Part shown: positions 44,035-51,526 of the stretch, piece after piece | How positions within the stretch are numbered: the first letter of the stretch is position 1 | Layout: each line of letters starts with the position of its first letter | Source of the DNA: a virus | IMG/VR virus record: IMGVR_UViG_3300044614_000912 | Span: 62,001-126,000 of that record | Direction: 5' to 3' (one strand) | DNA length: 64,000 bases | Translations under genes and position numbers: made by a program | The notes under the pieces: generated by a model | Databases searched by the model: none | The model's input: only the letters and a program-made list of their open reading frames with translations | What the model was told of the DNA's origin: nothing

Positions 44035-45162
44035 TCATGGTCCCGGCGTTGTAGTTGTTGTAGAGCAACAATCCAAGATAGCTTGATATAGAACTCCAGA
44101 TATATTGTTGATGTAATTAGTTAAGATACCTGACAAGGAAGACAACTCATTATATCTATTTTCAAATACGCCGGATACACTTGTTATTCTGGTATTGAGA
44201 GTATTTATTGTGGTGTTGACAGCTCCAAAAACATTGGTAATTCTAGTATTTAGAACTCCAGATGCTGAATTTATTCTACTATTTAGAACGCCAGAAACAG
44301 TATCTAGATTAATATTAGTGGCATATTCATTACTTAAATCTGGAATGTCATCAAGCACAAGTGTTCTAAAACTTGGATAAGCTGGTGAACAAGGTGCGAC
44401 ACAACCGCTAGGAGGACCGGCAAAAACAGTGCCAGCATTTTGCTGTTTAAACAAAATATACTGATTCACAACTCCGCTAAGTTCTAGGACAGCACTACTG
44501 CCAGTTAGTTGATCAATCAATTCATTATTATATGCATAATCATCTAATCGATTTACTTCGTAGTGAGCTAATTGTCTACCACCAATATAAGAACTATCGC
44601 CATTGTTCTGTGGGGGAAAATAAACTCCAGATGAACCAATAACGATTCCAGATGATCTTATCAAAGATTCGGTGCCATCACCGCCAACATCTAAAGCATA
44701 TTGCGGATTTGGGGTTTTGATACCTAACTTTTTATTAACGTCATCCCATAGCAAATCTTGATCATAATTAATAAGGCTGTTACTTGACCAGTACGCTATT
44801 CCACTTGTTTGAGGAGCATCGTATCCGAATACTCCAGACGAGGAATATACGGCATGTGTTGCTGGATAAGTAGAGTAGACTTCTTTTATACCTTCTGGAA
44901 AATTAATAATCAGATTATTTAAACTACTTCTCAGTGGAAATCTAACTAATTCGCTTTGAATTCCAGAAATGTAAACACCGGAGCCAACTTCATATCTAAT
45001 ACCGTCAGTTACCGCATAAAAAAGATTGCTACCATTTTGATAGCATGAACCGAAAGAGCTAAATCCAGCTACGGGTCCATTAAGCAATAGGTTGCCCGTA
45101 CCTACTGTATAACTCAGTTCTTTCACTCTGTCAAAAACAGAGATTTTATGAGAGTCTAACAT
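44035..45162 (-). CDS. Fibre protein with coiled-coil repeats and poly-Thr C terminus
   Basis: A 375-residue fibre-like protein. Its N terminus, FDRVKELSYTVGTGNLLLNG then SSFGSCYQNG and FYAVTDGIRYEVGSG, is a domain I know from many phage virion proteins. SFRTLVLDDIPDLSNEY is a common fibre link. From about residue 285 there are repeated SGVLNSRI / SGVLNTRI heptad-like units that should form a trimeric coiled coil. It ends with CCSTTTTTPGP, a short copy of the poly-Thr tracts seen in the genes at 46.7-51.5 kb. Likely a head, neck or tail fibre. Confidence 0.7.
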   Translation of the reverse strand: MLDSHKISVFDRVKELSYTVGTGNLLLNGPVAGFSSFGSCYQNGSNLFYAVTDGIRYEVGSGVYISGIQSELVRFPLRSSLNNLIINFPEGIKEVYSTYPATHAVYSSSGVFGYDAPQTSGIAYWSSNSLINYDQDLLWDDVNKKLGIKTPNPQYALDVGGDGTESLIRSSGIVIGSSGVYFPPQNNGDSSYIGGRQLAHYEVNRLDDYAYNNELIDQLTGSSAVLELSGVVNQYILFKQQNAGTVFAGPPSGCVAPCSPAYPSFRTLVLDDIPDLSNEYATNINLDTVSGVLNSRINSASGVLNTRITNVFGAVNTTINTLNTRITSVSGVFENRYNELSSLSGILTNYINNISGVLYQAILDCCSTTTTTPGP

Positions 45163-45176
45163 GTAATGAGTTTACT

Positions 45177-46136
45177 TTATTGGACTACTGTTGGTTGGAC
45201 ACCGCTTGTTGACCCTTTGTTTCTGCCAAAAACAACTAAATCATTCATGGCAGCGTCAACATATTCTCCAGCATCATTAACAACATAGAATGTAACTTGA
45301 CGTAACGATGAAGCATCGTCACCAGTTCTAGATACTAAACCTACTGTATTAACATCAAAATCTGCACCTTCGTCATTATCACTTCTAGAATTACTTTGCC
45401 CAATAGCAATGTAGTTATTATTGGCGAGTACGCCGGATGCAAAAGTAACAAGGAATTTACCAGCATTTGGTTGACCGGATGTATATAATCTTTCTATTTG
45501 TTGAACATTGTATGCTTCTCTTACTTGAATTAAGCCTCCGCTGGCACAGAAATTAATCCACGCTCTAGCAACTCCTCGTCCGTCTTCTATAGTTGTATCA
45601 TTAGACTTAAACACAAATTTAGTAGTTGAGCCAACATTTATATTTTCGCCACTAGATGATACATATTGAAATTGTAAACCTCTATCATTCATACCAATCG
45701 CAGAACTACCGCTAGCATTTACCCAGTTGGTGCCAAGGCCCAAATTTCCTTGCATAACTCTAGTGCCGTTACGATTGAGATACTGCAAGTGAGGATCGCC
45801 AACACTAAGGTCTTTTAATGAATTGTGTGGAATACTTGATGGGCCGGGGTATGGTTCATATTGTTTTCCTTCATTTATCGATGTTGCATTAGGAAAGAAT
45901 ATGCCAGACTCAGCTATGAAAAATCCATAATTATTATTGATAATTTTGGCTCTTACATTTTCACCAGTAAATGGTGTGCTAGTATTAAAATTGCCGCTAG
46001 CAACAATTTGATTGATCGATTCAACGATATCAACCATATTATGGCGTACATCATACGCAGAAATCAAGCCAGCATTGTTATCAGCTAGCTCGGAATTTAT
46101 ATTGTCGATAATCGTGCCGGTTGGTAGAATAGCCAT
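45177..46136 (-). CDS. Fibre protein sharing an N-terminal docking domain
   Basis: A 319-residue structural protein. The N terminus INSELADNNAGLISAYDVRH is nearly the same as VNEISDNSTGQISPHDIRHN at the start of the 1,091-residue fibre, so both probably dock to the same virion site. PHNSLKDLSVGDPHLQYLN and MQGNLGLG are typical tail-fibre links. The C-terminal part is a small beta domain (QVTFYVVNDAGEYVDAAMND). Transcribed between the fibre and the adaptor gene. Confidence 0.65.
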   Translation of the reverse strand: MAILPTGTIIDNINSELADNNAGLISAYDVRHNMVDIVESINQIVASGNFNTSTPFTGENVRAKIINNNYGFFIAESGIFFPNATSINEGKQYEPYPGPSSIPHNSLKDLSVGDPHLQYLNRNGTRVMQGNLGLGTNWVNASGSSAIGMNDRGLQFQYVSSSGENINVGSTTKFVFKSNDTTIEDGRGVARAWINFCASGGLIQVREAYNVQQIERLYTSGQPNAGKFLVTFASGVLANNNYIAIGQSNSRSDNDEGADFDVNTVGLVSRTGDDASSLRQVTFYVVNDAGEYVDAAMNDLVVFGRNKGSTSGVQPTVVQ

Positions 46137-46148
46137 AAATCTCCTCCA

Positions 46149-46649
46149 TTAATATCTGAAATAGTTTCCTCTAAAATTATAATCGTTATTTGTTCGGGTG
46201 ATATATTCACTTCCGGGGCTATATGGGCCAAGCACAGACTGACCAGCGTTGCCAGAATAGCCATAGTTGTATGCTAAAGCGTCGTATCTATTACATAAAT
46301 CTTTGTATAACTCTAATAAAACGGCTGTAATTCCTCGCATATCTATGCTAGAAACTCCATCTTTTATAGAAATAGCATTAGCAGATTGAGCCTTGACCTC
46401 TCCACCTATGATAATACACGCGGCTTTGACGGTTACTAAGTTTATGAAAATGCTATCTGTGAGCGGGTCTGGAGATATTGTTTTATCTTCTACATCTATC
46501 TCGTACTCATTTTGAAAATCAAGCTCCAAGGACACCAACTGTGCGGATACAACTACGGCAGTATCTATTCTAGAATCTGTGTATTGCACACTATCTAGAT
46601 CATTTATAAGTTGTCTGACTATAATTCTGGTGTGATCTTGCCAATGCAT
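46149..46649 (-). CDS. Head-tail adaptor candidate (166 residues)
   Basis: A helical protein of 166 residues. It starts MHWQDHTRIIVRQLINDLDS and YTDSRIDTAVVVSAQLVSLEL, followed by DSIFINLVTVKAACIIIGGEVK and AVLLELYKDLCNRYDALAYNY. This four-helix order resembles the connector or adaptor proteins that sit under the portal (gp6/gp15-like). It has its own promoter-like motif upstream (46700-46710). The adaptor call is inference from helices and order. Confidence 0.55.
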   Translation of the reverse strand: MHWQDHTRIIVRQLINDLDSVQYTDSRIDTAVVVSAQLVSLELDFQNEYEIDVEDKTISPDPLTDSIFINLVTVKAACIIIGGEVKAQSANAISIKDGVSSIDMRGITAVLLELYKDLCNRYDALAYNYGYSGNAGQSVLGPYSPGSEYITRTNNDYNFRGNYFRY

Positions 46650-46699
46650 AGTTTTTCCTTAGTTTAAAATATAGCTATTTATGCATATCTCTAAGTAGG

Positions 46700-46710
46700 T
46701 ATACACTTTT
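46700..46710 (-). promoter_or_regulatory. Late promoter candidate AAAAGTGTATA
   Basis: GTGTATA on the minus strand, 50 bases before the ATG at 46649, in a 72-base gap. The core matches four other gaps, though the flanking run is AAAA rather than TTTC. Confidence 0.5.
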
Positions 46711-46721
46711 TAGGGTTTTGT

Positions 46722-47777
46722 CTAATTGCTGGTCTTTTTGTTTAGGAGTTGATTTTGGTCCTCTTTTCTGAGAATATATAGTCTTTCCAAATCTTTGGTG
46801 GAAGCAACTAATACCGGTACTCCAAAAGCTAATTTTTCTGAGGCATCTTTGACCAATATATTGTAATCATAAGATCTAATTTCATTTATGAAATCGATGC
46901 TATCTTCTGGGTTAATTTTGACATTTGTTCTACTCTTCATGGGAGAATACATAAAATCATACTTATCTATATGTTCATTGGTTACTTGGGTAATAACACC
47001 GATTAGTTTTTGAAGATTCTGGTATGATGCATCATATAAAATATCTATATCTTTATAGTCGCCCATACCATTATTTAGATATCTGGCAAAACTACCAAAT
47101 ATTATATATTTAACATTATTGTTATTTAATAGAGTGAATATATCTTGATAGGTCTTGTTATTAGAAGCATAGGAAAAAGAACTAGATAATCCTAGATAAG
47201 CACATACGCCACCAGCGCATTCCCACCCGACTATTGGGCAACAAACTAATGTCTCGCCACTAGAAGTGCCACATTGGGCTGTTCCCTGCGGACATTCACA
47301 ATCGCCAACAACTCCGTCTAGACAGCAAGCTCCCGTACCATTATGAGTATATCCGGGTGGACAGTCTGGTGGGGATGGAGTAGTTGGAGGGGCGGTAGTT
47401 GTGCTGCTAGTTTCTGTGGCTGTTGTACTACTAGTGTTGGTTGTATTACTAGTAGTTGTGCTGCTACTAGTGGTAGTGCTACTGGTAGTTGTACTACTGC
47501 TAGTGGTTGTACTACTAGTTGTACTACTGCTAGTGGTTGTGGTGGTGGTAGTGGTTGTCGTTGTAGTAGTGGTTGTTGTGGTAGTGGTTGTGGTTGTTGT
47601 AGTAGTGGTTGTGGTGGTTGTAGTAGTGGTTGTGGTAGTGGTGGAGGTTGTGGTAGTAGTTGTGGAAGTTAACGTACAGTTAGCTCCACATTGTGCCGCA
47701 GAGACATACGGACCACTAACTATCTGATGGATAGTAGGATCATATTCGCTTACTTTTATACAGATTTGTATTGGCAT
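46722..47777 (-). CDS. Poly-Thr, Cys-rich virion protein with a C-terminal nucleotidyltransferase-like domain
   Basis: A 351-residue three-part protein. After a short N-terminal domain (CIKVSEYDPTIHQIV) comes a Thr/Ser tract of about 95 residues (to about 130). Then a ten-Cys module (DCPPGYTHNGTGACC to WECAGGVC) nearly identical to one in the gene at 50363-51514. The rest, from about residue 205, has VKYIIFGSFARYLNNG and YKDIDILYD (D243-x-D245), a later acidic DSIDFINE and VPVLVASTKDLERLYILRK. That is the hG(G/S)...DxD...K pattern of AbiEii/MNT-type nucleotidyltransferases. Combining an extracellular-looking tract with this domain is odd. No convincing Shine-Dalgarno is seen. Confidence 0.7.
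   Translation of the reverse strand: MPIQICIKVSEYDPTIHQIVSGPYVSAAQCGANCTLTSTTTTTTSTTTTTTTTTTTTTTTTTTTTTTTTTTTTTTTTTTTTTSSSTTSSTTTSSSTTTSSTTTSSSTTTSNTTNTSSTTATETSSTTTAPPTTPSPPDCPPGYTHNGTGACCLDGVVGDCECPQGTAQCGTSSGETLVCCPIVGWECAGGVCAYLGLSSSFSYASNNKTYQDIFTLLNNNNVKYIIFGSFARYLNNGMGDYKDIDILYDASYQNLQKLIGVITQVTNEHIDKYDFMYSPMKSRTNVKINPEDSIDFINEIRSYDYNILVKDASEKLAFGVPVLVASTKDLERLYILRKEDQNQLLNKKTSN
47400..47675 (-). repeat. Threonine-codon low-complexity tract
   Basis: Dense ACN codons (GTN/GTG on the plus strand) encode almost only Thr with scattered Ser in the 351-residue gene. Every change stays in frame. The complementary frames carry long Val or Gly/Ser/Cys shadow reading frames that are artefacts. 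Confidence 0.85.
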
Positions 47778-47790
47778 AGAAATTTATAGA

Positions 47791-49239
47791 TTAAGTACAT
47801 GTAATGTCATATAATGAGGCACTGTCACCACCAACAACTACTTCTATAGAAGTTGCTCGGGCCGGTTTGATTCCAACAATTGTTCCAACGGGTCCACCAA
47901 CAAAAGGTTGATATAGTGGATCATTAGCATATTGAGAACCACCAACCCAACCATTTGTAGAAGCAATTAATACTCCTTCGCAATAAATATCGTACTTATT
48001 TGGTATACTAATAATAGGATCATTTTCGAAAGATGGACCGGATTGATAATTTAAGGTTATCGTTCTCTCACATTCATCAACAGTGTGCGTCTTAATACTA
48101 TAGTTATTATGCCTTGAGAACGTTGGATCAATAGAGCATGGTTGACTTTCACACGAACAGCATAAACAATTTTCGACATTTCCAGTAAAAAGCCATATCG
48201 GTGCAACATTACAAGTACAAGGCTCTTTTATTCCAACGATGGCAAATCCTGTAACACATGATACAGTAGCATTACTTAATGACCATTTAGTGGAACAAGA
48301 TTCTGGGCCGGTATATATTACCTTTGGATCACAAGTAATGGTTGCTTCAATATAATCTCCACACTCTGTATATCCATTAAATTCCCAAATATTGGGAGAA
48401 ATTTCTATAAATTGTATTGGGGTCGTAACTGCTCCACTAGAACAAGAAGTGAATTCTATATAACTTGAACCATCCCACTGACAACAATCTGCTGGAGGCA
48501 ACGTCGTTGTAGTACTAGAAGTTGTTGGTGGAATAGTTGTAGTACTAGATGTGGTAGTTGGAGGAATAGTTGTAGTGCTAGATGTAGTAGTTGGAGGAAT
48601 AGTTGTTGTAGTACTAGAAGTGGTACTACATTGTACAACCGAAAAACTAAATGTCCTAGTAATTGTACTGAACCTATTAGCTAAATCTTTTAAACATACA
48701 TTTACTGTATAGGTTTTTGGTGTGATATTATGTGTACAGATGCTTGGAACTTTGTTGTATAAGATAAACTCACTTGGCAACTTGTCGCAACAGTCTGGTT
48801 CTAATAAATCACAAATACTAATAATATCTATGCGTAATTTTACTCCACTGTCTATAACTCGGTCTAGAATAGAGCTATCATCAATTTCAATTTCAGATAT
48901 AGTTATTAATTGATTATCTATACCCAAAATTTTTAAACCAATATAATTTGAAGTATTCAATACTGATACTATAACTTTTATTTGACCATATAGAGTAACC
49001 GTATTATTTAGATTAACAAGAATTTTTTGAAGATTGTTTATTCCATCTATGGTTGTCGAAGAAGTAGCAAATAATTGACCGGCTTCAAGTACAGAATCGG
49101 TGTTATGTACTAGGTCATAGTTTTTACTAATTTCCCCATCAAATATAGTGATATTCATTCCATCATTGGAATATTTACTTCCAATTGGCAAAAATATTTT
49201 ACCACATGGGCACGAAAATGATGTTGGTAAACTTGTCAT
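47791..49239 (-). CDS. Cys-rich virion protein with Thr/Pro linker (482 residues)
   Basis: A 482-residue protein with two globular parts joined by a Thr/Pro linker near residues 200-250. The linker repeats an 11-residue unit, TTTIPPTTTSS, about three times. The first part is beta-rich (ITIFDGEISKNYDLVHNTDS, TVTLYGQIKVIVSVLN). The second is Cys-rich (CCQWDGSSYIEFTSC, NCLCCSCESQPC). The linker is like O-glycosylated stalks in secreted adhesins. It overlaps its upstream neighbour by ATGA. Domain families unknown; a fibre or decoration role is inferred from the tract and neighbours. Confidence 0.65.
   Translation of the reverse strand: MTSLPTSFSCPCGKIFLPIGSKYSNDGMNITIFDGEISKNYDLVHNTDSVLEAGQLFATSSTTIDGINNLQKILVNLNNTVTLYGQIKVIVSVLNTSNYIGLKILGIDNQLITISEIEIDDSSILDRVIDSGVKLRIDIISICDLLEPDCCDKLPSEFILYNKVPSICTHNITPKTYTVNVCLKDLANRFSTITRTFSFSVVQCSTTSSTTTTIPPTTTSSTTTIPPTTTSSTTTIPPTTSSTTTTLPPADCCQWDGSSYIEFTSCSSGAVTTPIQFIEISPNIWEFNGYTECGDYIEATITCDPKVIYTGPESCSTKWSLSNATVSCVTGFAIVGIKEPCTCNVAPIWLFTGNVENCLCCSCESQPCSIDPTFSRHNNYSIKTHTVDECERTITLNYQSGPSFENDPIISIPNKYDIYCEGVLIASTNGWVGGSQYANDPLYQPFVGGPVGTIVGIKPARATSIEVVVGGDSASLYDITCT
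48500..48635 (-). repeat. 33-base tandem repeat encoding TTTIPPTTTSS
   Basis: Three near-perfect copies of a 33-base unit plus partial copies in the 482-residue gene, encoding the 11-residue Thr/Pro unit. Length is a multiple of three, so copy change would keep the frame. Confidence 0.75.
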
Positions 49240-50360
49240 TTTATTGATCGCTGTATAGAATTTGTGTTGCTACCATTAGTACATAAAGCTTGTAAAACTC
49301 CCCAAGTATAACTACTACTGCAATCTAAATTGTATCTACCAGCCCACAAATTAGGTCCAGCATAATTGTCATTGGTAACTGATGCTCCAGTGCCAACAGT
49401 AGCTCCATTTTCTGTGGAGGCAAAATTGATATTGAGATCGGAAGAAAATAACTTAAAGTTATATAATTCTGTATAAGATGTGTAGCCATATCTACCGTCA
49501 TTGTACAATCTTAATCGTAAATATCTTGCTGTAATCGGTGAAAAAGTAGAGGCTACACCATTAGATGTAGATAAATTATCTAATAAAATGTATCCATGTA
49601 CTTCGGTCCATGAAGTGGACGATCTGGTATTTAATTGATTATTACTAGATATATCTAATGCAACATGAGTAGTCTTGCCATCACTAAACATTTGATAATA
49701 TCTAGCCATATTAAATGTTCTAGTTTGTCCGAGGTCTACAACAAGATAGAATGGAGAGGTTAAGCTACCCATACCTGAGAAAGTTGTTCCATTAGTTGAA
49801 TATATAGGCTGTGCCGTGGTAGTAGTGGTGGTAGTGGGTGATGCCGTTGTGGTCGAAGTGGTTGTATTTCCAATAGCTATTATAGTATTAGATATTGGAG
49901 AATAAGTGCTGTATCCAGCACTATTATATGCAAATACACGAAAAATATAAGCACTACCGATAACTAAATTTCGCACTGTGCTAGATGTTTGTGAACTTAC
50001 ACCGTCGTTGGCATTTAGCCAACCAGTATTATTTCGGTTATATTGTATAAGATAGTCGGTGATTGGTGGGCCACCATTTGACAACGGGGCTGTCCAACTA
50101 ACTAATGCATAAGAACCAAGTGTAGCATTCCATAATGGTTGAGCAGTTACATTTGTTGGGGCGGATGGTGGTAGCAGTGGTGTCAAAGTAGTAGTGGTCG
50201 TTGTGGTTGTAGTAGTAGTGGTAGTAGTAAATTTATTTTCATCAAAAAACAAAGACTTTCCAATGACCTTAAAATATGCAGCATCTGTGCCGCCGCATAC
50301 GCTAATTGCATATGGGCCACAGCCATCTTCTGATACATATATATCTGCTACTTTAATCAT
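49236..50360 (-). CDS. FN3 plus discoidin-like adhesin with Thr linkers
   Basis: A 374-residue protein starting at ATG 50360, just after the previous stop (TGATTATG), rather than at a GTG nine bases upstream. After a poly-Thr run comes a fibronectin type III domain, near residues 60-165 (PPSAPTNVTAQPL, LVSWTAPLSNGGPPITDYLI, VFAYNSAGYSTYSPISN). A second Thr run follows. Then an F5/8 type C (discoidin) domain: YLVVDLGQTRTFNMARYYQM, WTEVHGYILLDN, ARYLRLRLYNDGRYGYTSY. Such domains bind glycans or surfaces. It belongs to the group of Thr-tract virion proteins and is probably displayed on the particle. Confidence 0.8.
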   Translation of the reverse strand: MIKVADIYVSEDGCGPYAISVCGGTDAAYFKVIGKSLFFDENKFTTTTTTTTTTTTTTLTPLLPPSAPTNVTAQPLWNATLGSYALVSWTAPLSNGGPPITDYLIQYNRNNTGWLNANDGVSSQTSSTVRNLVIGSAYIFRVFAYNSAGYSTYSPISNTIIAIGNTTTSTTTASPTTTTTTTAQPIYSTNGTTFSGMGSLTSPFYLVVDLGQTRTFNMARYYQMFSDGKTTHVALDISSNNQLNTRSSTSWTEVHGYILLDNLSTSNGVASTFSPITARYLRLRLYNDGRYGYTSYTELYNFKLFSSDLNINFASTENGATVGTGASVTNDNYAGPNLWAGRYNLDCSSSYTWGVLQALCTNGSNTNSIQRSIK

Positions 50361-50362
50361 AA

Positions 50363-51514
50363 TCAACACCCAATACCTTGATCAACTATACATTGACCAA
50401 AACAACAGATTTGTCCATTTGGGCATATGTCTTGTTGCCCAACGCTATTTGGGTCACACTCTGGACATTCGCATCTTGTTGCAACACAGATGCCGCCATA
50501 TTTGCAGCAAAACCAATTTGGCTCTGGACAACAGCCATCTGGACAACAAGTTTCTTGCTGACCACATCCGGGGCAATTTTCTATTGGTAGTGAAGCAACA
50601 ACTCTTTCACTACATAGTGGTGGAGCAATTGTTGTAGTTGTAGTTGTAGTTGTAGTTGTAGTTGTGGTTAAGATACATGCACCGTCCACGCAATCCCACC
50701 CAACCTCTGGACAGCAGACTAAAGATTCGCCACTAGAAGTTCCGCACTGGACAGTTCCTTGCGGGCATTCGCAATCACCAATAGAACCATCTAGACAGCA
50801 AGCTCCGGTGCCATTGTGGGTATATCCGGGTGGACAATCTGGTGGAGGCGGTGTTGTTTGAGTTGTAGTACTACTAGTTTCGGTCGTGCTTGTAGTGGTA
50901 GTAGTACCGGTAGTCGTAGTGGTACTAGTAGATGTAGTGGTAGTAGTACTAGTGGTAGTGCTGCTAGTAGTGGTACTAGTTGTCGTGCTGGTGCTAGTGG
51001 TTGTGCTAGTAGTGGTGGTAGTAGTGGTAGTAGTGGTAGTGCTACTAGTAGTGGTACTAGTTGTTGTGCTAGTAGTGGTGCTAGTAGTGGTGCTAGTGGT
51101 TGTGCTAGTAGTGGTGCTAGTGGTTGTGCTAGTAGTGGTGCTAGTGGTTGTGCTAGTAGTGGTGCTAGTTGTTGTGCTAGTAGTGGTGCTAGTTGTTGTG
51201 CTAGTAGTGGTGCTAGTTGTTGTGCTAGTAGTGGTAGTGCTACTAGTAGTAGTAGTAGTGCTACTAGTAGTGGTACTAGTTGTTGTGCTAGTAGTGGTGG
51301 TCGTGGTGGTGCTAGTCGTGGTGGTTGGAGGAGTGGTAGTCATTAAGATGACACAATAATATGGTTCAGAGGTTGTACTCGTTGGACAAATAATGCCACT
51401 CGCTGGGATAATAAAAAAATCTGGCTCTATTGTAGTAGAACTAGTGATGGTTGTTGTAGTGAAATCAATGTACGGGCTTGCTTGTTTAAAGCATGGAGGA
51501 TTAGGCTTTCCCAC
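50363..51514 (-). CDS. Mucin-like STTT-repeat and Cys-rich virion protein
   Basis: A 383-residue protein starting at a GTG at 51514. Residues 57-221 are almost only Thr and Ser, largely regular STTT units. Next comes a ten-Cys module (DCPPGYTHNGTGACC to WDCVDGAC), then a run of about 13 Thr, and a C-terminal part with about 18 cysteines in CC pairs (ETCCPDGCCPEPNWFCC), like granulin or other disulphide-rich modules. The tract fits a stiff extended stalk that could carry O-glycans; the Cys modules would be a tip stabilised by disulphides formed outside the cell. Function unknown. Confidence 0.75.
   Translation of the reverse strand: MGKPNPPCFKQASPYIDFTTTTITSSTTIEPDFFIIPASGIICPTSTTSEPYYCVILMTTTPPTTTTSTTTTTTTSTTTSTTTSSTTTTTSSTTTTSTTTSTTTSTTTSTTTSTTTSTTTSTTTSTTTSTTTSTTTSTTTSTTTSTTTSTTTSTTTSSTTTTTTTTTTTSTTTSTSTTTSTTTSSTTTSTTTTTSTSTTTTTGTTTTTSTTETSSTTTQTTPPPPDCPPGYTHNGTGACCLDGSIGDCECPQGTVQCGTSSGESLVCCPEVGWDCVDGACILTTTTTTTTTTTTTIAPPLCSERVVASLPIENCPGCGQQETCCPDGCCPEPNWFCCKYGGICVATRCECPECDPNSVGQQDICPNGQICCFGQCIVDQGIGC
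50860..51345 (-). repeat. 12-base tandem repeat encoding STTT
   Basis: A long array of a 12-base unit (plus-strand TAGTAGTGGTGC and variants) encoding Ser-Thr-Thr-Thr, with about 18 regular copies in the middle and degenerate flanks. All units preserve the frame, so slippage would change stalk length without breaking the gene. Confidence 0.9.
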
Positions 51515-51526
51515 TGTTAACCCCCA

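Noticed and set aside
47778-47790. CTATAAATT before the 351-residue gene as a T4-like late promoter
   Set aside because: The match is short, occurs once, overlaps the gene start and does not fit the other five sites.
50860-51345. CRISPR array
   Set aside because: Units are 12 bases, directly adjacent, in frame and without spacers; they encode STTT.
47343-51359. Long plus-strand open frames rich in Val or Gly/Ser/Cys opposite the Thr tracts
   Set aside because: They are complement shadows of the Thr-codon repeats, with no ribosome site, and lie opposite well supported genes.
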